Origin: an uncultured Hyphomicrobiales bacterium
GTDB lineage: Bacteria > Pseudomonadota > Alphaproteobacteria > Rhizobiales > Rhizobiaceae
Assembly (NCBI GenBank): GCA_943908365.1
Contig: CALTTH010000009.1
Location: forward strand, 12,363-76,362
DNA length: 64,000 nucleotides
Direction: 5' to 3'
How positions within the stretch are numbered: the stretch's first letter is position 1; every line of letters starts with the position of its first letter. The position numbers and the translations under genes were made by a program. Below are positions 59,311 through 64,000 of this stretch, one piece after another. The notes below the pieces were generated by a model. The model saw only the letters and a program-made list of their open reading frames with translations, was not told the DNA's origin and did no database searches.

Positions 59311-60285
59311 TTATTCGGCTGCAACAGCCAGCGGCGCCTGTGCCGCGAGATAACGTTCGGCTTCAAGAGCCGCCATGCAGCCCATTCCGGCCGCAGTGAT
59401 GGCCTGGCGATAGGTATCGTCGGTGACGTCGCCTGCGGCGAAAATGCCTTCGACATCCGTTGCCGTCGAATCCGGTGCCGTCCACATGTAGCCGTTGGGC
59501 TTCAGCTTCAGCTTGTCCTTGAAGAGTTCGACCGCCGGTGCATGACCGATCGCCACGAAGACGCCGTGGATCGGCATTTCAGTGATCTCGCCGCTCTTGG
59601 TGTTGCGCAGACGCGCGCCAGTGACAGAAGGCGGCATGGGTGGCTTGGCCGGCGTGCCAGTGATTTCGGCCACTTCGGTGTTCCAAAGGATCTTCACATT
59701 GTCCTTGGCGAAGAGGCGCTCCTGCAAGATCTTTTCCGAGCGGAAGCTGTCGCGACGATGTACGACGGTGACCGACTTGGCGATGTTGGCGAGATAAAGC
59801 GCCTCTTCCACGGCGGAGTTGCCGCCGCCGACCACGATCACGTCCCTGTTGCGATAGAAGAAACCATCGCAGGTGGCGCAGGCGGAAACGCCAAAGCCCT
59901 GGAAATGCTGTTCGCTTTCGATTCCCAGCCACTTCGCCTTGGCGCCTGTGCAAATGATCAGCGTGTCGGCTGTCCAGACCGTGCCGGAGTCGGTCTTGAT
60001 GGTGAAGGGGCGGACAGTCGTCTCGACCTCAGTGACCAGATCGTTGACGATCTCCGCGCCGACATGCTGTGCCTGCTTCAGCATCTGATCCATCAGGAAT
60101 GGCCCCTGGATTGGGTCGGCATAGCCTGGGTAGTTTTCCACATCCGTGGTGATCATTAACTGGCCACCCTGTTCCATGCCGGCAATCAGCACAGGCTCCA
60201 GCATGGCACGAGCAGCATAGATGGCGGCGGTGTAACCGGCGGGGCCGGAGCCAATGATCAAAACCTTGGTGTGGCGGGCGGACAT
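59311..60285 (-). CDS. trxB: Thioredoxin reductase
   Basis: TrxB is an FAD/NADPH flavoprotein that reduces thioredoxin. The 324-residue length is canonical. FAD-binding IIGSGPAGYTAAIYAAR (about 10-26) and the active-site pair CATC (Cys136 and Cys139 in SACATCDGFFYRN) are present. The NADPH motif VGGGNSAVEEALYLA and C-terminal IFAAGDVTDDTYRQA are intact. The ATG at 60285 has AAAGGA upstream; the longer frame has no homology. It is upstream of the LsrB-like gene and divergent from lrp. Confidence 0.97.
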   Translation of the reverse strand: MSARHTKVLIIGSGPAGYTAAIYAARAMLEPVLIAGMEQGGQLMITTDVENYPGYADPIQGPFLMDQMLKQAQHVGAEIVNDLVTEVETTVRPFTIKTDSGTVWTADTLIICTGAKAKWLGIESEQHFQGFGVSACATCDGFFYRNRDVIVVGGGNSAVEEALYLANIAKSVTVVHRRDSFRSEKILQERLFAKDNVKILWNTEVAEITGTPAKPPMPPSVTGARLRNTKSGEITEMPIHGVFVAIGHAPAVELFKDKLKLKPNGYMWTAPDSTATDVEGIFAAGDVTDDTYRQAITAAGMGCMAALEAERYLAAQAPLAVAAE

Positions 60286-60523
60286 GGGACGGTTCCTTTC
60301 AACAGGGTGCAGGCAGCCATATTTGAAGGCGGCGCCAGGATGGATACCCTTCTTGCGCAGCATTTAATGGTGTCCAGTGCCGATATTCAAGGGCAGCCTT
60401 GCATTACCAACAGAGCAGTTGCCGAAGAACACGTAATTTTGTGTCGCGAGCACGACGGATTATTGCGAATCCCGTCGCGTGGAGTAGAAGGAAGCACGTA
60501 ACCGCTGACGAAGGAATTCATGC

Positions 60524-60991
60524 GTGGCCAGCGTTGAACTCGATGCCATCGATCTTAAAATCTTGCGTGAACTGCAGCGCGACGGCCGCATGACCAATGT
60601 CGAGCTTGCCGATCGCGTCGGTATTTCCGCACCCCCATGCCTTCGCCGCGTGCGCAAGCTGGAAGAGGCCGGCATCATCGAAGGCTATCATGCGATGCTG
60701 AATGCCCCGAAGCTTGGCTTCGATCTCGTGGCCTTCTGCATGGTGGGCCTGAAGCGCCAGTCCGAAGCCAACCTCAAAGCCTTCGCCGCCGCCACCGCTC
60801 GCTGGCCGCTCGTGCGCCAAGCGTGGATGGTTTCCGGCGACAGCGACTTCCTGCTTCATTGCGTCGCCGAAAACCTCACGCAGTTTCAGGATTTCGTCAT
60901 CGAGGTGCTGACGGCGGATGAGCATGTGGAGACGGTGCGGACGATGCTGACGATCCGGCAGGTGAAGAGGCTGGGGTTGGTTGAGGTTTAA
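60524..60991 (+). CDS. Lrp/AsnC-family regulator
   Basis: The 155-residue protein has an N-terminal helix-turn-helix (about 10-55; LREQRDGRMTNVELADRVGI-like, with SAPPCLRRVRKLEEAG) and a C-terminal RAM domain (about 70-140) for amino-acid effectors and oligomerisation. It is a global-type or local feast/famine regulator; the effector is unknown. The start is a GTG at 60524 with AAGGA upstream. It is divergent from trxB. Confidence 0.9.
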   Translation: MASVELDAIDLKILRELQRDGRMTNVELADRVGISAPPCLRRVRKLEEAGIIEGYHAMLNAPKLGFDLVAFCMVGLKRQSEANLKAFAAATARWPLVRQAWMVSGDSDFLLHCVAENLTQFQDFVIEVLTADEHVETVRTMLTIRQVKRLGLVEV

Positions 60992-61001
60992 GGGGAGGCG
61001 A

Positions 61002-61739
61002 TCAGCCTTCCTTTTCCCAGTTGGAAACGCCATCGACATAAGTCTTGGTCAACTTCCTCTCATCGCGCCATTCGCGCCCGATGTCGGTGATCATAAAGCG
61101 CTTTTTCGCCCCGAGCATGTAGTTCTTGTAGGGACGCACGAAGTCCTCCATGGCCGGATTGATGCCGTCATAGAACTGCTTTTCGGGATCGTAGCGATCA
61201 TCCATTAGTGACGCCGCGGTTCTGGCAAAATCGGTTCTCAAGAAGGATGGCGAGGTGGCAAACAGCGGGAATGGCTTGCCGACTTTGAAACGGATGCCGA
61301 GGATGGTTCTTCTGTCCCACCGGCGATGGAAATGCCCGTATCTGAAGTTCCAGTGTTTGTGGTAATGGTTCAAGGATAGTTGGGCCACGTCTTTGTCGGA
61401 AAAGATGCGAAAGACTTCCGCCGGATCGAGTTGCTCATCGAGCAGCCAATCGTCTTCGAGGTGGAACAGGATTTCGGACCGCGCCTGCTGCCAGAGGTAT
61501 TTCACCGCCTTGCAGAAGCCCGGTTGCTCTGGCGTATGGATGTGAGCGTTCGGGAATAAGGCGCGAATGACCGCTATCGTCGAGGCTTCATCCTCGGTGT
61601 CACCAAAAATCGGATCGATATTGGCGTAGAAATTGGCGATTTCAAATCGATCGAACATCGACGCCTGAAAGCTCTTCAGCGTTCTCTCAAGGAGCTCTGG
61701 CCTGCGGCCGGCGACAAGGCAGATATCGATTGGCGGCAT
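61002..61739 (-). CDS. Glycosyltransferase family 2-like protein
   Basis: The 245-residue protein resembles a GT-A enzyme: it starts ICLVAGRRPELLERTLKSFQ and has an acidic segment FHLEDDWLLDEQ (metal-binding DxD-like, about 93-104). It may act in lipopolysaccharide or surface polysaccharide assembly, as do the two neighbouring transferases on the other strand. Donor and acceptor sugars are unknown. It is divergent from the GT25 gene. Confidence 0.7.
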   Translation of the reverse strand: MPPIDICLVAGRRPELLERTLKSFQASMFDRFEIANFYANIDPIFGDTEDEASTIAVIRALFPNAHIHTPEQPGFCKAVKYLWQQARSEILFHLEDDWLLDEQLDPAEVFRIFSDKDVAQLSLNHYHKHWNFRYGHFHRRWDRRTILGIRFKVGKPFPLFATSPSFLRTDFARTAASLMDDRYDPEKQFYDGINPAMEDFVRPYKNYMLGAKKRFMITDIGREWRDERKLTKTYVDGVSNWEKEG

Positions 61740-61957
61740 TGGGCAAAGTCCTCAAAAAGGCTGCAGGCAATTGTTCAGGCGGGCTGAGGTTTAATGACTT
61801 CCGTATGTCGTTTCAACGACGGATTGGTCTCGAAGAATGCATGAGCCACTTCATGTCCGACACAAAACCAACTCCTTTGCGATAGGTGGCAAGGAATATC
61901 CATTTTACCTCTGACCGCTATGTGTTAGGGGACGGAACATTTGTTTCGGGACTGGAC

Positions 61958-62719
61958 ATGAAACAGCTTGATATCGTTGTGGTCAATTTGGCTCGCTCGC
62001 ACCAGCGGCGCGATGCGATGACTGCTTTGTTGGATCCGCTGGGTCTGCCCTACAGCTTTTTCGAAGCGGTGGATGGGCGCGCAGGACCACATCCTCTTTT
62101 TGCCAGATTCAATCCGCGAATGGCTGAAATGCGCCGTGGCTACACTTTGACCGGTGGCGAACTGGGTTGCTACGCCAGCCACTATCTTCTTTGGGAACGC
62201 TGTATCTCAGAAGATAAGCCGCTGCTGATTTTTGAAGATGATGTGGCGCTCAACGAGAACTTCCTCACGGCGTATCAGGTGGCGGCTGATCGCATCGACA
62301 AGTATGGAGTCATACGGTTTTCTCGACATAAGAGACCACCGTGGGCAGTCGTGGAGACGCCGGCGGAAGGGCTCGACATCGTCAGGTTGAAGATCGGTCC
62401 GCACGGCACATCATGCTACGCGGTTTCCCCGGGAGCCGCCAAAAAGCTGGTGGAGACGGCGAAGGTGTGGTTCGAACCTGTGGACTGCCATCTCGACCGC
62501 TTCTGGTTGCACGGCGTCAACTGCTACAGTTTTTCTCCGTCGCCTGTGACCCATGCCGCAGAAACGGCAGCGGAGTCCGAAATTTGGCAGGGCAAGGAGC
62601 GTGAAAAGAAGTCGCGAAGATTCAGGCACCGGCGCGCGCTTTACCGGACAGCAGACAAGTTCGCCCGCTTTATATTCAATATTTGCTATGTCGGTCGCTG
62701 GCAACGCCACTCAAAATAG
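61958..62719 (+). CDS. Glycosyltransferase family 25 (LPS galactosyl/glucosyl-type)
   Basis: The 253-residue protein matches GT25: VVVNLARSHQRRDAMTALLD (about 6-25), the ELGCYASHYLLWERC segment and the acidic LLIFEDDVALNENF (DxD) near position 90. GT25 enzymes add galactose or glucose to lipo-oligosaccharide. The ATG at 61958 (MKQLDIVV) is chosen over the GTG at 61886, which adds 24 residues without homology. The C-terminal region is basic. It precedes the fucosyltransferase-like gene by 42 bp, probably one operon. Confidence 0.85.
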   Translation: MKQLDIVVVNLARSHQRRDAMTALLDPLGLPYSFFEAVDGRAGPHPLFARFNPRMAEMRRGYTLTGGELGCYASHYLLWERCISEDKPLLIFEDDVALNENFLTAYQVAADRIDKYGVIRFSRHKRPPWAVVETPAEGLDIVRLKIGPHGTSCYAVSPGAAKKLVETAKVWFEPVDCHLDRFWLHGVNCYSFSPSPVTHAAETAAESEIWQGKEREKKSRRFRHRRALYRTADKFARFIFNICYVGRWQRHSK

Positions 62720-62761
62720 AGCAAGAATACCGCCTTTTGATCAAGTATGCAGTTGGGAAAT

Positions 62762-63628
62762 ATGGTGATTATTACTCGCATAGTAGGCGGACTCGGTAAC
62801 CAGATGTTTCAGTATGCTGTCGGACGGGCGCTTTCCATTGAAAAGAATCAGACACTCAAACTCGATTTGACTGAGATGGATCGATATAAATTGCGGTCGT
62901 TCCAGCTTGATCAGTTTGGTATTCACTGTGACGTAGCAGACGAAAAAGAAATTCCTTTCCGCCTCCGCAAAAGCTTCTTCGGAAAAATCATTACCTCTTT
63001 CAAAAACGCGGGCCGTGTTGCTCAGGTGATCGAAAAGTCCATCTCTTTTGATCCCGCCATCCTGCAACTGCGTGGTTCAGTGCATCTATCCGGTTATTGG
63101 CAGAGCGAGAAATATTTTACAGTTCATGCGGACGCTATCAGGCAGGATTTTTCGCTAAAGCGACCTTTCAGCGGTGAAAGAGAAAGAAGCTTTAGTCAAA
63201 TCCGAAACGCGGAAATTGCTGTGTCCGTTCACGTGCGTCGAGGAGATTATGTCACAAACCCTACTGCGAACTTGACCCATGGAACCTGCGAACCCGAATG
63301 GTATCGTGCAGCGATGGAGAGGATGGTTGAGCATACAGGGCCCGTCACATTCTTTGTTTTCTCCGATGACCCGCAGTGGGCGCGTAATAACCTTCCGAGT
63401 TTTGATCGAATGGTTTTCGTTGAACCGCAATCAGACGGTCGCGACGGAGAGGATATGCATCTTATGGCCAGGTGCCATTCCCATATTATTGCCAATAGTA
63501 CCTTTAGCTGGTGGGGCGCCTGGCTCAATCCGCGCCAAGATAAACATGTGATCGCGCCCGCTCGATGGTTTCGTTCCGAAGCACACAACGCCAGCGACTT
63601 GGTTCCGGTGCAATGGGAGCGCGTATAA
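62762..63628 (+). CDS. GT11 alpha-1,2-fucosyltransferase-like protein
   Basis: The 288-residue protein has the GT11 motifs: GGLGNQMFQYAVGRAL (about 9-24), SVHVRRGDYV (about 155-165) and ANSTFSWWGAWLN (about 247-259). GT11 enzymes transfer fucose from GDP-fucose in alpha-1,2 linkage; the bacterial ones build LPS or capsule. GC and codon use look lower than the rest of the window (A/T-rich stretches), compatible with horizontal acquisition. I chose the ATG at 62762 with GGGAAAT upstream rather than the ATG at 62747. Confidence 0.88.
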   Translation: MVIITRIVGGLGNQMFQYAVGRALSIEKNQTLKLDLTEMDRYKLRSFQLDQFGIHCDVADEKEIPFRLRKSFFGKIITSFKNAGRVAQVIEKSISFDPAILQLRGSVHLSGYWQSEKYFTVHADAIRQDFSLKRPFSGERERSFSQIRNAEIAVSVHVRRGDYVTNPTANLTHGTCEPEWYRAAMERMVEHTGPVTFFVFSDDPQWARNNLPSFDRMVFVEPQSDGRDGEDMHLMARCHSHIIANSTFSWWGAWLNPRQDKHVIAPARWFRSEAHNASDLVPVQWERV

Positions 63629-64000
63629 ACCAGAGTTTCGCGCTAGCACGTCCAGCAAAAGTGCGTTGGCGATTTTGCGTCCGGTCTGCATCAAAACAAA
63701 AAGATTGAGCGTCTTAGACGATTCGATTTTAACAGGAAATGCTCTGGGCATCGGCATCAAGGGGATTTCTTCCCACCCCGCCCCAGCAATTTACTTTTGA
63801 CGATCCAGTAGAAAACGACCACACGTCTCGTAAGTCCCTGAGCTCGCCTAAATCGGGCCTTGCGTTGGGGGCTATTCGAAGCGAGTGGGACGAAGTGGCT
63901 TTTTTCGATGCTAAACACCGGCTGGATTTTCGAAGTGTCGGATACTAGAGCGGTTCCCTTTCATGTTGGATCGTATCCGCATGATGTGAAGAAGTTTCGG
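63629..64000. other. Intergenic end of window
   Basis: No gene is supported in 372 bp. A 69-codon open frame at 63739-63948 lacks a ribosome site and resembles no protein. The last 50 bases hold a RIME-like fragment. A next gene may begin beyond the window. Confidence 0.45.
63945..64000. repeat. Partial RIME-like intergenic repeat at window end
   Basis: TAGAGCGGTTCCCTTTCATG continuing GTTGGATCGTATCC resembles another rhizobial intergenic element, with the opening AGAGCGGTTC seen in many Agrobacterium spacers. It is cut by the window edge. Confidence 0.35.

Noticed and set aside
58723..60159. Open frame of 478 codons on the plus strand
   Set aside because: It overlaps lsrB-like and trxB in antisense and shows no family features; high GC favours such shadows.
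63739..63948. 69-codon frame near the right edge
   Set aside because: No ribosome site, no homology and overlap with a repeat fragment.

Overview
The window is chromosomal DNA from an alphaproteobacterium of the Rhizobiaceae, most like Agrobacterium/Rhizobium. This rests on protein character and gene order: an Lgt / NDUFAF7-type methyltransferase / PgeF / Prs cluster, ExoD, an LsrB-like regulator beside trxB, a PetP/PetR-like pair, petABC, short rhizobial intergenic repeats, and tandem copies of a probable rhizobial small RNA. There are no rRNA or tRNA genes, insertion sequences, prophage genes or CRISPR arrays. Most of it is housekeeping core with small accessory pockets.

Layout. 1-5.5 kb: a GGDEF-EAL protein running off the left edge, a soluble twin-PAS chemoreceptor overlapping cheW, and an orphan LuxR-type regulator. 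5.6-9.4 kb: hemF, a Na/Pi-type transporter and trmL. 9.5-13.7 kb: an 18-codon leader ORF with a very strong ribosome binding site, then two paralogous full-length ABC exporters. 13.9-19.6 kb: an EEP-family phosphatase/nuclease, the cytochrome bc1 operon petABC, a GFA-family protein, apt and a methyltransferase. 19.7-27.8 kb (minus strand): two MaoC dehydratases, ychF, exoD, pth, a periplasmic binding protein coupled to a second GGDEF-EAL protein, and rplY. 28-33.3 kb: a Fis-type activator lacking its AAA+ domain, an aldehyde dehydrogenase, a GT39-like membrane glycosyltransferase and a PAP2 phosphatase. 33.4-39.5 kb (minus strand): prs, a lipoprotein, an M24-fold protein with an altered metal site, pgeF, the methyltransferase and lgt.

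39.7-47 kb: ubiK, a YbjN-domain gene, proC, csaA, a MarR / response regulator / histidine kinase operon resembling petP-petR, an SH3/DUF1236 protein, a metallo-hydrolase and a cold-shock gene. 47.4-57.8 kb: an EamA transporter, aspartate aminotransferase, a DUF1348-TetR pair with a clear palindromic operator, chaA, a LysR / NAD(P)-epimerase divergent pair, and an ArsR / old yellow enzyme pair. 57.9-58.2 kb: two tandem small RNA genes with matching promoters, conserved core and terminators. 58.4-63.6 kb: lsrB-like regulator, trxB, an Lrp regulator, and three glycosyltransferases of the lipopolysaccharide/surface-polysaccharide kind, the last an alpha-1,2-fucosyltransferase-like GT11 enzyme with lower GC than its surroundings.

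The less explained items are the tandem small RNAs, the leader ORF ahead of the exporter pair, a motif shared by the luxR and chemoreceptor promoters, the binding-protein/c-di-GMP gene pair, the M24 protein with substituted metal ligands, and a pair of inverted 100-bp repeats, one of which abuts a perfect 23-bp tandem duplication at the end of proC.
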